Notes under the pieces: model-generated
The model's input: only the letters and a program-made list of their open reading frames with translations
Database searches by the model: none
What the model was told of the DNA's origin: nothing
Shown here: positions 43,399 to 51,025 of the stretch, piece after piece
Position numbering within the stretch: the first letter of the stretch is position 1
Layout of the letters: each line of letters begins with the position of its first letter
Origin: an uncultured Verrucomicrobiota bacterium
Lineage (GTDB): Bacteria > Verrucomicrobiota > Kiritimatiellia > CAIQIC01 > Lenti-01
Length of the DNA: 64,000 nt
NCBI GenBank assembly: GCA_938003985.1
Contig: CALKWZ010000073.1
Location: forward strand, 1 to 64,000
Reading direction: 5' to 3'
Translations under genes and position numbers: made by a program

Positions 43399-44100
43399 AT
43401 GACGCGGGACTTCCAGCGCGCCGGCTTGCGGGTCAGCCTCGTTCTCCACGGCATCGCGCTGGTCCTGATGCTCGTCTTGCCGTGGATCCTTCGCGCCTGC
43501 GAGCGCCGCCGGCCCAACGAGAAGCTGATGTTCGTCGAATTCACCGTTTCCGTCCCCCCGCCGCCCGCGCCGGAAGCGCCGTCCCCCGAACCGCCCAAGC
43601 CCGAACCCAAGGACGACATTCCGGTGCCCGACCAAGTCGCAAAGAAGCCGGAACCGGAAAAGCCCAAGGATATCCGCCAGACCAACCGCATCGTCCGCAA
43701 GGATTTCCCCCCGGCGCCGAAACCCAAGGACAAGCCGCTGTCCGAGGCCGAAATCGCCCGCCTGCTCAAGATGGGCGCGCGCATCGGCGACACCACGTCG
43801 ATTCCCGATGCCGGCCAGCTTGCGCTCGGGGCCTACTACAACCACGTCCACGAGCGCATGTACGCCGTCTGGCAGCAACCGGCGCAGCTGAAATCCCTGC
43901 CGGGCCTCAGCGCCGAAGTGCGCATCACCGTCGCGCCCGATGGCCGCATCTCGGACCGCGCCAAGATCCGCGGATCCGGCAATGAACTCATGGACGACTC
44001 CGTCATGAAAGCCGTGAATTCCGTCAAGGCGCTGCGGGCGCTGCCGCTCGGGCACAAGAAACCCGTGGACATCCACGTCGTCTTCGAAATCGGCGATTAG
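43399..44100 (+). CDS. TonB/TolA-like energy transducer
   Basis: A 233-residue protein starting 3 nt after exbD. An N-terminal membrane anchor (about residues 10-32, LRVSLVLHGIALVLMLVLPW with the transmembrane His typical of TonB) is followed by a Pro/Lys/Glu-rich periplasmic spacer (about residues 50-115). The C-terminal domain (about residues 140-233) has YYNHVHERMYAVWQQPAQ, LSAEVRITVAPDGRISD and AVNSVKALRALP, the TonB/TolA C-terminal fold that contacts outer-membrane partners. No tolB or pal follows, so TonB-type transport is slightly favoured. Confidence 0.88.
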   Translation: MTRDFQRAGLRVSLVLHGIALVLMLVLPWILRACERRRPNEKLMFVEFTVSVPPPPAPEAPSPEPPKPEPKDDIPVPDQVAKKPEPEKPKDIRQTNRIVRKDFPPAPKPKDKPLSEAEIARLLKMGARIGDTTSIPDAGQLALGAYYNHVHERMYAVWQQPAQLKSLPGLSAEVRITVAPDGRISDRAKIRGSGNELMDDSVMKAVNSVKALRALPLGHKKPVDIHVVFEIGD

Positions 44101-44120
44101 CCCGCCCCCCCCCGCCGGCG

Positions 44121-44846
44121 CTACTCGTCGTAGTATTCCACGTCTTCCTCGGCGGCCGGAAGCACCTCGTAGCCTTCCTCGTCGACGGGCGGCAACACGC
44201 CCTCCTCGACCAGCTTGGCGTCGTTTTCCGGCGACAGCTGCACCGGCAGCGGCGGCATGGTGCCGCCGCGGAGGATTTCCATCTGGTATTCCTGCAAATG
44301 CTTTTCGAGCGCCTCGCCCGTGTAGACCGGCTTGGGCACCTCGACCGGCTTCTGGCGTTCCAGCATCCGCATGCGCCGGCGCTCGGCGTAGGACAGGCGC
44401 CGCTCTTCGGCTTGCTTCTTCCGTTCCTCCATCGCGCTGGGAGGAATCACTTCGCTGCCCGCCACGTCGTTCATCGACAGCTCCACCGCCTGGCCGTCCT
44501 TCTGGAGCACGGCTTTTTCCTGGTCGTAATCGACGTCGAGCAGTTCGATGCCCCGTTCCGGCCCGCCGCCCAGCACCAGCGTGAAATAGCTGTTGTCCTT
44601 CTTGTCGGTGATGGCCACGCGCAGGTTGCCGTCTTCCAGCTCGTAGATGCCCGAGAGCTGGAGACTGGCCGCGAAGGATTCGCCCACCGGAATGACCCGC
44701 TCCGGCTCCGCCGGCGCATCCGGCGGCGTCCCGAACGGCTGGCGGTCGAGAATGACCTGATAGTCCGCGAACGGACGCACGGCCGGTTCCGCCCCCCAGG
44801 CGGTCGCGCCAGCCAACACGGACCAGATTACCATCCACCGTTTCAT
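44121..44846 (-). CDS. Secreted protein of unknown function, acidic C terminus
   Basis: A 241-residue protein. Signal peptide about residues 1-19 (MVIWSVLAGATAWGAE). YQVILDRQPFGTPPD (about residues 29-43) and a beta-rich segment with ITDKKDNSYFTLVLGGG (about residues 79-95) resemble small inner-membrane secretion-platform adaptor domains. A charged coiled-coil-like stretch (about residues 135-165, MEERKKQAEERRLSYAERRR) precedes an acidic tail. The ATG at 44846 is chosen because TAGGAT lies 7 nt upstream and a signal peptide starts there; an in-frame ATG at 44882 would place the promoter inside the gene. The function is not recognised. Confidence 0.65.
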   Translation of the reverse strand: MKRWMVIWSVLAGATAWGAEPAVRPFADYQVILDRQPFGTPPDAPAEPERVIPVGESFAASLQLSGIYELEDGNLRVAITDKKDNSYFTLVLGGGPERGIELLDVDYDQEKAVLQKDGQAVELSMNDVAGSEVIPPSAMEERKKQAEERRLSYAERRRMRMLERQKPVEVPKPVYTGEALEKHLQEYQMEILRGGTMPPLPVQLSPENDAKLVEEGVLPPVDEEGYEVLPAAEEDVEYYDE

Positions 44847-44853
44847 GCCCGGC

Positions 44854-44882
44854 ATCCTATCCATCGGGGGGGCGTTCGACAA
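44854..44882 (-). promoter_or_regulatory. Promoter of the secreted-protein gene, leaderless type
   Basis: TTGTCG (44877-44882), a 17-nt spacer and TAGGAT (44854-44859), with 7 nt to the ATG at 44846. Confidence 0.6.
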
Positions 44883-44885
44883 GGG

Positions 44886-46127
44886 CTATCGCGCCGGCCC
44901 GACCAGCTCGAACGCTTCCTGGAACAGCCGGCGCACGTGGCCCGGCACGAGCACCAGATGGTTGCCCAGCGGCGCCTCCAGCAATTGTCCGGCGGACGCC
45001 GGCGGAATCCGCACCCGGACCTGCGTCCGGCACAGATCGCCCGCGTGGCGGTTTTCCAGCAGCGTGCCTTCGGCGCCCCACCAGCGGTCCAGTTCCGCGC
45101 CGCCCAGCCGCAGCAACGTGACCGGCCCCGGCGGAAACGTGCCGTCGATCCCGACGCCCAGCCCCGATTCGAAATGCGTTTTCAGGCGGTGTTCCCCGAC
45201 CAATCCCAGCGGCACCGTGCAGTGCGCCAGCAGGAGCTCGCCTTTGCGCGCGTCCAAATCCGAGGGATTGGCCATCCAGCCCGCCTTGCCCGTCAGGTGC
45301 CACAGCCAGCGCAGCAGGATCGCCGAGGGCACGTCGCCCTCGCAGCCCGCCGTGATGCCTTCGTCGGCCAGCCGCGCCAACGCCAGGCAGCCCGTCGTGC
45401 CGTCTTGCGTCACGAGATCGAAGCAGCGCACCGTCACCGCGCCCAATCGGTAGCTTTCCGCCAACGCCTTGAGGCCGCGGTAGACGCCGACGGCGCGGGC
45501 AAACGCCTCGCGGGTGACGCCTTCGCGAGCTTGGGCGCGTTCCCACGCCGCGTATTCCGGTCCGGCGACCGGCGTCGGATCCCGCGCGACGTGCGCGCGC
45601 AGCTCCTCGACCGCCAGCGGCACGATTTTCAGGCCGAAGCGCCCGGCCACCGTCTCGGGCCGATGCGCACTGGCCACCAGCCAGTCCGAGCTGGCTCCGA
45701 CCAGGCCGAGCCGATCGTCCGCCAGCCGGCGATTCGCCTCCAGGCAGCGGGCGGTTTGCTGGATGTCCTCCAAGGTCGCGACGTCGTCGGGCGCGCGCAA
45801 CAAATAGATCCGGCCCGTTCCGTTTTCCTGCTGGACCTGGGCGAGGATTTCCAGCGACGCCGGCAAGGAATTGTGGGCCGCGTGGGCGATCAGCAGCAGC
45901 GGTCCCGTCTTGCCCTGCTGGCGCCGCGAGCGGTAGCGCCGAATCACTTCGCTTTCGACGCCGCCGGTCTGCACGAAGACGAACGCCAGTTCCTCGCCGT
46001 CCGCCACCGCGCCGTCGATCCGTTTGCCGCCGGCTTCCGCCAAAGCCCGTTCATGCCCCGCCAACGCGTTCGACAGACTGTGCCGGTCGTGCAGTTTCGA
46101 CGCCACCGCGAGATATTTGAAGCTCAT
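44886..46127 (-). CDS. L-fucose/L-arabinose isomerase-like protein
   Basis: A 413-residue soluble protein. The C-terminal half carries CEGDVPSAILLRWLWHLTG (about residues 257-275), LLLAHCTVPLGL (about residues 303-314) and DGTFPPGPVTLLRLGG (about residues 333-348), a pattern of the FucI/AraA-like C-terminal domain superfamily. The N-terminal half is a Rossmann-like region of the same superfamily. It is shorter than true FucI (about 590 residues). These paralogues act on keto/aldo sugars or related substrates; specificity is open. Shine-Dalgarno AAGGAA precedes the ATG at 46127. Confidence 0.75.
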   Translation of the reverse strand: MSFKYLAVASKLHDRHSLSNALAGHERALAEAGGKRIDGAVADGEELAFVFVQTGGVESEVIRRYRSRRQQGKTGPLLLIAHAAHNSLPASLEILAQVQQENGTGRIYLLRAPDDVATLEDIQQTARCLEANRRLADDRLGLVGASSDWLVASAHRPETVAGRFGLKIVPLAVEELRAHVARDPTPVAGPEYAAWERAQAREGVTREAFARAVGVYRGLKALAESYRLGAVTVRCFDLVTQDGTTGCLALARLADEGITAGCEGDVPSAILLRWLWHLTGKAGWMANPSDLDARKGELLLAHCTVPLGLVGEHRLKTHFESGLGVGIDGTFPPGPVTLLRLGGAELDRWWGAEGTLLENRHAGDLCRTQVRVRIPPASAGQLLEAPLGNHLVLVPGHVRRLFQEAFELVGPAR

Positions 46128-46231
46128 GCGCGTTCCTTGGTTTGAAGTCCGAATCTACCGTCCGGCCGCCGTTCCGGCAACAGCGGACTTGAACGCCCCC
46201 GCGTTTTGTGGTTGAAGCAGAGCCGACCCAT

Positions 46232-46305
46232 GCCCCGGTAGCTCAGTTGGACAGAGCGGCGGTTTCCTAAACCGTAGGTCGGAGGTTCGATCCCTCTCCG
46301 GGGTG
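46232..46305 (+). tRNA. tRNA-Arg (anticodon CCU)
   Basis: A 74-nt cloverleaf. The acceptor is GCCCCGG paired with CCGGGGT (terminal G-U), D-arm AGCTCAGTTGGACAGAGC, anticodon stem GCGGT/ACCGT with loop TTCCTAA (anticodon CCT), and T-arm GGAGGTTCGATCCCTCT-like with GTTCGATCC. CCA is not encoded. It decodes AGG, a rare codon in this GC-rich genome. Confidence 0.96.
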
Positions 46306-46324
46306 CCGCTTGCTCCGGCCGCCG

Positions 46325-47329
46325 TCACCACCGCAACGTGCGGTTGGTCTGGAAATCCCCGCAATAGATGCGCAGTTCGCTCGGCGGCACCAGCGGCACG
46401 ACCAGTTCCATCTGCTCGCCCTTGGCGTGCGGCTGGATCTTGAATTTCTTTCCGCCGGCCAGCGCTTTCATTTTGGCGTCGTAGGGAATCGTCCGGATGA
46501 ACAACAGTTGGTCGGTGCGGTTCTCGACGGTGAGGCTCACCTGGAATTCTTTGTTGGGCAGCTTGCGGGTCTTGACGCCGACGATGGCAAGGGGCTCGGC
46601 TACGCCGGTCGGCGCGCTTTGCGGATCGAACTTCTTGAGGGCCCGGCGCGTCGCCTCGTCTTCTTGCGCCTGCTTCTTGGCTTCCGCCTGGTCGCGCAGA
46701 TACTTCTTTTCGGCCGCGGGATCGAAGCCGTACCGCTTCCGCACGTCCTCCGGCAACGACACGAACCGCCGCTTGGTCACGCCGCCGGCGTGGCGGAAGG
46801 TCAGCCCGTCCGGCTCCGTCTGCAGCACTTCCACCTTGCGGAAAATCTGGCCGTCCACGGTGATGATGTCGTCGGGGCCCGGCGGCTCGATCGGCACGGG
46901 CGTGGCCGTCCGCACCCGGTCGCGCGCTTCTTTGTCGGGAATGTCCGTGAAATACACTTTGACCGAGCCGCCGTCGTGGTCGAGTTGGACCGCGTAGGAT
47001 TCGACTTTCCGGACCACGACGTTCCGGTAAATCCGCCCACCCCGGACTTCCAAATCATCCGGCCCCGCCGGCGGTTCGGGCGCGGATGCCTCCTTGGCCG
47101 GCGTCAGGTCGCTGGCCATGCGTTTGTAGTATTCCCGCAACTCGGGCAGGACGGCGCTGAACGGGATCGTGGCTTCGCCCCCGTCGTGCCGGATGAACAG
47201 CCCTTGCCGGTCGTGGCGCAGGACCTTGACGTTGGTGTAGGTGGCGTTCTGCAACGTCGTCAGGTCTTCCCCCCGGGCCGCCAGCGTCCCCAGCGCGATC
47301 GCCATCCACAGGACTTTGCGCAGATCCAT
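46325..47329 (-). CDS. Secreted protein with three tandem ~60-residue repeats
   Basis: A 334-residue protein. Signal peptide about residues 1-21 (VLWMAIALGTLAARG). Three repeats follow (about residues 22-68, 90-140 and 147-205). Each runs: a short strand introducing 'G-x-x-[YF]-x-N/K-V-x-V', a polar turn, 'L-x-[IF]-x-H-x-G-G', and 'P-x-x-x-[RK]' (LFIRHDGGEATIPFSAVLPE; VQLDHDGGSVKVYFTDIPDK; LTFRHAGGVTKRRFVSLPED). A charged helix (about residues 205-240) and a beta-sandwich C-terminal domain follow. I know of such DGG repeats in PVC secreted proteins but no named function. Start at 47329 behind AAAGGAG; a longer frame to 47419 lacks support. Confidence 0.7.
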   Translation of the reverse strand: MDLRKVLWMAIALGTLAARGEDLTTLQNATYTNVKVLRHDRQGLFIRHDGGEATIPFSAVLPELREYYKRMASDLTPAKEASAPEPPAGPDDLEVRGGRIYRNVVVRKVESYAVQLDHDGGSVKVYFTDIPDKEARDRVRTATPVPIEPPGPDDIITVDGQIFRKVEVLQTEPDGLTFRHAGGVTKRRFVSLPEDVRKRYGFDPAAEKKYLRDQAEAKKQAQEDEATRRALKKFDPQSAPTGVAEPLAIVGVKTRKLPNKEFQVSLTVENRTDQLLFIRTIPYDAKMKALAGGKKFKIQPHAKGEQMELVVPLVPPSELRIYCGDFQTNRTLRW

Positions 47330-47412
47330 GGCCGCTCCTTTCGCTTGTGGGAAGAATACACCGGAAACGCTCCGCGCGAAAGCCCAAATCGGAAAAGGAT
47401 TCGACCGCGCGA

Positions 47413-47441
47413 TTCCCACCGCGCCGGCCTTCTGCTAGGAT
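47413..47441 (+). promoter_or_regulatory. Promoter of the NamZ-like gene, leaderless type
   Basis: TTCCCA (47413-47418), a 17-nt spacer and TAGGAT (47436-47441), with 6 nt to the ATG at 47448. Confidence 0.5.
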
Positions 47442-47447
47442 GCCGCC

Positions 47448-48521
47448 ATGGTGGAAACTCAGTCCATGCGTCCCGGTCTCGAAGCGCTCGATCCCGCCTG
47501 GTTGGCCGGGCGGCGCGTCGGCCTCGTGGCCCATCCCGCCAGCCGGGTTGCCGACGGCCGCCATGCGGCCGAATACCTCCGCGGATTGGGGGTGCGGCTG
47601 ACCGCCCTTTTCGGCCCTGAACACGGCTTTTTCGGCCGCGGCGGCGCGGGCGAAGCTATCGCCGACGCCGCCCACGCCGATTGGCAAATCCCGATTTTCT
47701 CGCTTTACGGCGCATCCCGGGCACCCACGCCGGCGATGCTCGATCTCGTGGACGTGTTCGTGTTCGACGTCCAGACCATCGCCTGCCGCGCCTACACCTA
47801 CGTGTCCACCCTGCGCCTGCTGATGGAGGCCTGCGCGGCCGCCGGCAAGACCCTCGTCGTCGCCGACCGGCCGGATCCCCTCATGCGGACCCCGCCCGAC
47901 GGCCCCCGACTCGATCCGGCGTGCGCTTCGTTCGTTGGCCTGGTGCCGACCCCATTTTGCTACGGCATGACGCCCGGCGAAACGGCCCTGTTCTTGCGCG
48001 CCGCGCTCGCGCTCGAAACCCTCGATCTGCGCGTCGCGCCCTGCCCGGGGCTGTCGCGAACGCTCGCGCTCCGCCAAATCTATCCGACGTGGCTGGCGAC
48101 CTCGCCCGCCATCGTTTCCCTCGAAAACGCGTTGTGCTTCCCGCTGACGGTCTTCTTCGAGGCGCTGCCCATGATCGACCACGCCCGCGGCACGCCGCTG
48201 GCGTTCCAGCGCATCGGCTCGGCCCACGTCGACCTGTCCGGCCTGGTCTTGCCGCCGCTGCCCGGCGTGCGCGCCGCACCGTGCGAATATCCCGACAAGC
48301 ACGGCCAGACGTTGCGTGGCTTCGCCTTCGAGGTCGTCGACCCCGCCGCCTACCGGCCCGCCGCCGCCGCTTTCGCGCTGATCTCCGCGGTGGAAAACCA
48401 CGTGGGTCCCGCGCTCTGGGAGTTTCCCGGCAGCCGGCCGGAATTCTATGCCCAGCTCTGGGGCACCCGCACCCCCGCCCCGCCTTGGACGCGCTTCGAT
48501 ATCCCCCATCTTCTATACTGA
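47448..48521 (+). CDS. DUF1343 protein, NamZ-like exo-beta-N-acetylmuramidase
   Basis: A 357-residue protein matching DUF1343. It has a Rossmann-like N-terminal half (GRRVGLVAHPASRV; LTALFGPEHGFFGRGGAG; VFVFDVQTIACRAYTYVSTL; VVADRPDPL) and a C-terminal auxiliary domain (GLVPTPFCYGMTPGETALFL; YPDKHGQTLRGFAFEV). The GPEHG Glu/His and the RxYTY and DRPxP segments are the family's active-site region. Family members such as B. subtilis NamZ release terminal MurNAc from peptidoglycan. There is no signal peptide here, and at 357 residues it is shorter than usual (about 400), so it may work on recycled muropeptides in the cytoplasm. Confidence 0.85.
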   Translation: MVETQSMRPGLEALDPAWLAGRRVGLVAHPASRVADGRHAAEYLRGLGVRLTALFGPEHGFFGRGGAGEAIADAAHADWQIPIFSLYGASRAPTPAMLDLVDVFVFDVQTIACRAYTYVSTLRLLMEACAAAGKTLVVADRPDPLMRTPPDGPRLDPACASFVGLVPTPFCYGMTPGETALFLRAALALETLDLRVAPCPGLSRTLALRQIYPTWLATSPAIVSLENALCFPLTVFFEALPMIDHARGTPLAFQRIGSAHVDLSGLVLPPLPGVRAAPCEYPDKHGQTLRGFAFEVVDPAAYRPAAAAFALISAVENHVGPALWEFPGSRPEFYAQLWGTRTPAPPWTRFDIPHLLY

Positions 48522-48524
48522 TTT

Positions 48525-48553
48525 TTGCGGATCGGGGGTCCGTGGGGTAGCTT
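48525..48553 (+). promoter_or_regulatory. Promoter of msrA, leaderless type
   Basis: TTGCGG (48525-48530), a 17-nt spacer and TAGCTT (48548-48553), with 6 nt to the ATG at 48560. The -35 begins 4 nt after the NamZ stop. Confidence 0.55.
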
Positions 48554-48559
48554 GCGGAC

Positions 48560-49159
48560 ATGAAATCGCTGGCGCTTACCATGGTCGTGCTCGCGGCGCT
48601 GGCCGCGCCGGCCCAATCCGGAGACGACATGAATCCTTCCGCCCCGACCGAAACCGCCACGTTCGCCGGCGGGTGTTTCTGGTGCATCGAGGAAATCTTC
48701 CGCCAGCAGCCCGGCGTTTTGAAAGTCGTTTCCGGCTACACGGGCGGCGAAACGAAGAATCCCACCTACCGCGAGGTGTGCGCCGGCGACACCGGCCATG
48801 CCGAAGCCATCCAGATTGCGTTCGATCCCCAACGGATCGCCTATGCCGATCTGCTCGCGGTTTTCTGGAAAGCCCACGATCCCACTCAACTCAACCGCCA
48901 GGGCGCCGACGTCGGCACGCAGTATCGGTCGGCCATATTCACGCATTCCGAGGCGCAGGCGTCCGCGGCGCAGGCCGCCAAGAGCGCCGAAAACGCTTCC
49001 GGCCGCCATGCGCGGCCCCTCGTGACGGAAATCGTGCCCGCCGCGGAATTCTATCCCGCCGAAGATTACCACCAGGAATACTACCGCAACAACCGCCGCG
49101 CCCCCTACTGCCGCGCCGTCATCCAGCCCAAGTTGAAGAAACTCGGGCTGGATGACTAA
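48560..49159 (+). CDS. msrA: Peptide methionine (S)-S-oxide reductase
   Basis: A 199-residue enzyme reducing methionine-S-sulfoxide in proteins. The catalytic motif GGCFWC is at about residues 36-41, with the conserved YTGG, GDTGHAEAI, WKAHDPTQLNRQGADVGTQY and FYPAEDYHQEYY segments. A signal peptide-like N terminus (about residues 2-19, LALTMVVLAALAAPAQSG) points to a periplasmic or lipid-free exported form that repairs envelope proteins. The MsrB domain is absent. A promoter of its own lies between it and the NamZ-like gene. Confidence 0.95.
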   Translation: MKSLALTMVVLAALAAPAQSGDDMNPSAPTETATFAGGCFWCIEEIFRQQPGVLKVVSGYTGGETKNPTYREVCAGDTGHAEAIQIAFDPQRIAYADLLAVFWKAHDPTQLNRQGADVGTQYRSAIFTHSEAQASAAQAAKSAENASGRHARPLVTEIVPAAEFYPAEDYHQEYYRNNRRAPYCRAVIQPKLKKLGLDD

Positions 49160-49163
49160 GACC

Positions 49164-49193
49164 CAACTGCGGAAAACGCGAAACCCGCGGTTG
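49164..49193. terminator. Possible bidirectional terminator hairpin
   Basis: CAACTGCGG (49164-49172) pairs with CCGCGGTTG (49185-49193) with one G-U, between convergent msrA and the ABC gene. There is no T-run on either side. Confidence 0.3.
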
Positions 49194-49206
49194 AACGCAT
49201 CGGGTT

Positions 49207-51021
49207 CTATTCCGGCGCGGGGGCTTGGCCGTTGTTGAGAGCCAGATAGCGGTAGAGGCGGCGGTAGTAGCCGTCCTGCCGCAGGAGTTCCTCGTGGGTG
49301 CCCTGAGCGACCAGCTTACCCTGGTACAGCACCAGGATCCGGTGGGCATGGCGGATGGTGGAGAGCCGGTGGGCGATGATGATCCCGGTGCGGTTCTGCA
49401 TGACGCGGCGGATGGCGTCCTGGATCAAGGCCTCGGTTTCGCTGTCCACGTTGGCGGTGGCTTCGTCGAGGATGAGGAGGGCGTCGCGGTTCTGGGCCAT
49501 GGCGCGCGCGAGCGCCAGCAGCTGCTTCTGGCCGGCGGCGAGCCCCCCGCCCCGCTCGTTGAGCACCGTGTCGTAGCCGCGGGGCAGCTTGCGGATGAAG
49601 CCGTCCGCGTTCACGTAGCGCGCAGCTTCTTCGATGGTTTTCCTTGAAATGGCGGGATCCAGCAGCCCGATATTGTCGGCGACGGACGCCGAGAAGATGA
49701 ACGGCTCCTGCATGACGGCCCCGATCCGGCGGCGCAGGTCGTGGCGCCGGACGGAACGGACGTCGGTTCCGCCGATGGAAATGCGGCCCTGCTGGACGTC
49801 GTAGAACCGCAGGAGCAGGTTGATGAGCGTGGTCTTGCCCGAGCCGGTGGCGCCGACGATGGCGACGGTCTCGCCGGGCTCGATCCGGAACGAGACGTCG
49901 CGGAGCACCCAGTTTTCATCCACGTAGGCAAACTGCACGTGGTCGAACGCGATCGGGCCCGCCGCCGGGAGCGGGACGGGCGCGGGGGGATCGGGAATCC
50001 GCTGCGGTTCCTCGAGCAGCTCGAAGATCCGTTCGCTGGCGGCAAGCGCCTGCTGCAACGTGCCGGCGCGGTTGGACAGGCCGTCCAGAGGCCGGAAGAA
50101 GTCGCGGACGTAGGTCAGGAAGGCGATTAGCACGCCGAGGGTGACCGCCCCGGATCCGGAGAGGATGCACGCGCCGCCGACGCCCAGCACCAGGATGGTG
50201 GCGACGGCCTGGGCGAAGTCGAGAACGGGGAAATAGAAGCTGAACCAGCGGACTTCGAGAAAACACGCATCCCGCATGATCCCGTTGATGCGGGCAAACC
50301 GCTCGCGGATGGTCGGTTCGCGGCCGAAAAGCTGGATGGTGGCCATCCCCGCGAGGGCTTCCTGGGCGTTGGCGTTGAGGGCCGATTGCGCCCGCCGGAT
50401 CGCGCGGTTGGCCATCCGCACGCGCGTGTTCGAAAACAGGAACGCCGCCACCATGAACGGAAGGATCAGGAAAAGCGCCAGCGACAGGACGGGGCTGACG
50501 TAGATCATGAAGGCGAACACGCCGAGAATCTGGAACACGTCCGCCACGGCCCCCACGACGCCGTCCGAAACGAACCGCTGCAGGGTATCCACGTCGGACG
50601 TCACCCGCGTCATCAGGCGGCCGACGGGCGTCCGGTCGAAGTACTGGAGATGCAAGTCCAGCGCCCGGCGGAAGACGTCGTGACGGACGTCGCGGACGAC
50701 TCCCTGCCCCATCTTGGCGGCGACGATCGCGTGGAGATAGCGCAGAACGATGCCGGCCAGGCTGATGCCGAATATGAGCGCGCCCGTCCGCAGGAGGCCG
50801 TTCCAGCGGACGTCCAGGGCCAAGGTCGCGTCGCCGATCCAGCGGTCGACGGCGTTCCGGATGAGGACCGGCGGAACGTTCATGCCCACGCTGCCCAGGA
50901 TGGTCAGGACCAGAATCCCCCCCATGGCGCCGCGGTAGGGTCGGGTATAGACCAGCAGCCGGCGAAGCAGACGGACGGTTTCGCGCGCGCTCGGGATCTT
51001 GGTTTCCGGGGTGGGGTTCAT
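49207..51021 (-). CDS. ABC exporter half-transporter with consensus ATPase site (YheH/LmrD-like)
   Basis: A 604-residue fused membrane-ATPase half transporter. Six transmembrane helices occupy about residues 30-330, then the nucleotide-binding domain: Walker A VGATGSGKTTL (about residues 390-400), signature LAAGQKQLLALARA, Walker B with catalytic Glu LLILDEATANVD, and H-loop IIAHRLSTI. Its start lies 4 nt after the stop of the upstream half-transporter, so the two form a heterodimer. This subunit supplies the intact Glu. Such pairs (BmrCD, TM287/288, LmrCD) export drugs, lipids or peptides; the substrate is unknown here. Confidence 0.9.
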   Translation of the reverse strand: MNPTPETKIPSARETVRLLRRLLVYTRPYRGAMGGILVLTILGSVGMNVPPVLIRNAVDRWIGDATLALDVRWNGLLRTGALIFGISLAGIVLRYLHAIVAAKMGQGVVRDVRHDVFRRALDLHLQYFDRTPVGRLMTRVTSDVDTLQRFVSDGVVGAVADVFQILGVFAFMIYVSPVLSLALFLILPFMVAAFLFSNTRVRMANRAIRRAQSALNANAQEALAGMATIQLFGREPTIRERFARINGIMRDACFLEVRWFSFYFPVLDFAQAVATILVLGVGGACILSGSGAVTLGVLIAFLTYVRDFFRPLDGLSNRAGTLQQALAASERIFELLEEPQRIPDPPAPVPLPAAGPIAFDHVQFAYVDENWVLRDVSFRIEPGETVAIVGATGSGKTTLINLLLRFYDVQQGRISIGGTDVRSVRRHDLRRRIGAVMQEPFIFSASVADNIGLLDPAISRKTIEEAARYVNADGFIRKLPRGYDTVLNERGGGLAAGQKQLLALARAMAQNRDALLILDEATANVDSETEALIQDAIRRVMQNRTGIIIAHRLSTIRHAHRILVLYQGKLVAQGTHEELLRQDGYYRRLYRYLALNNGQAPAPE

Positions 51022-51025
51022 CGCA

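Noticed and set aside
46232..46305. tRNA-Arg as an attachment site for an integrated element
   Set aside because: No integrase, no direct repeat of the tRNA 3' end and no composition shift lie beside it.
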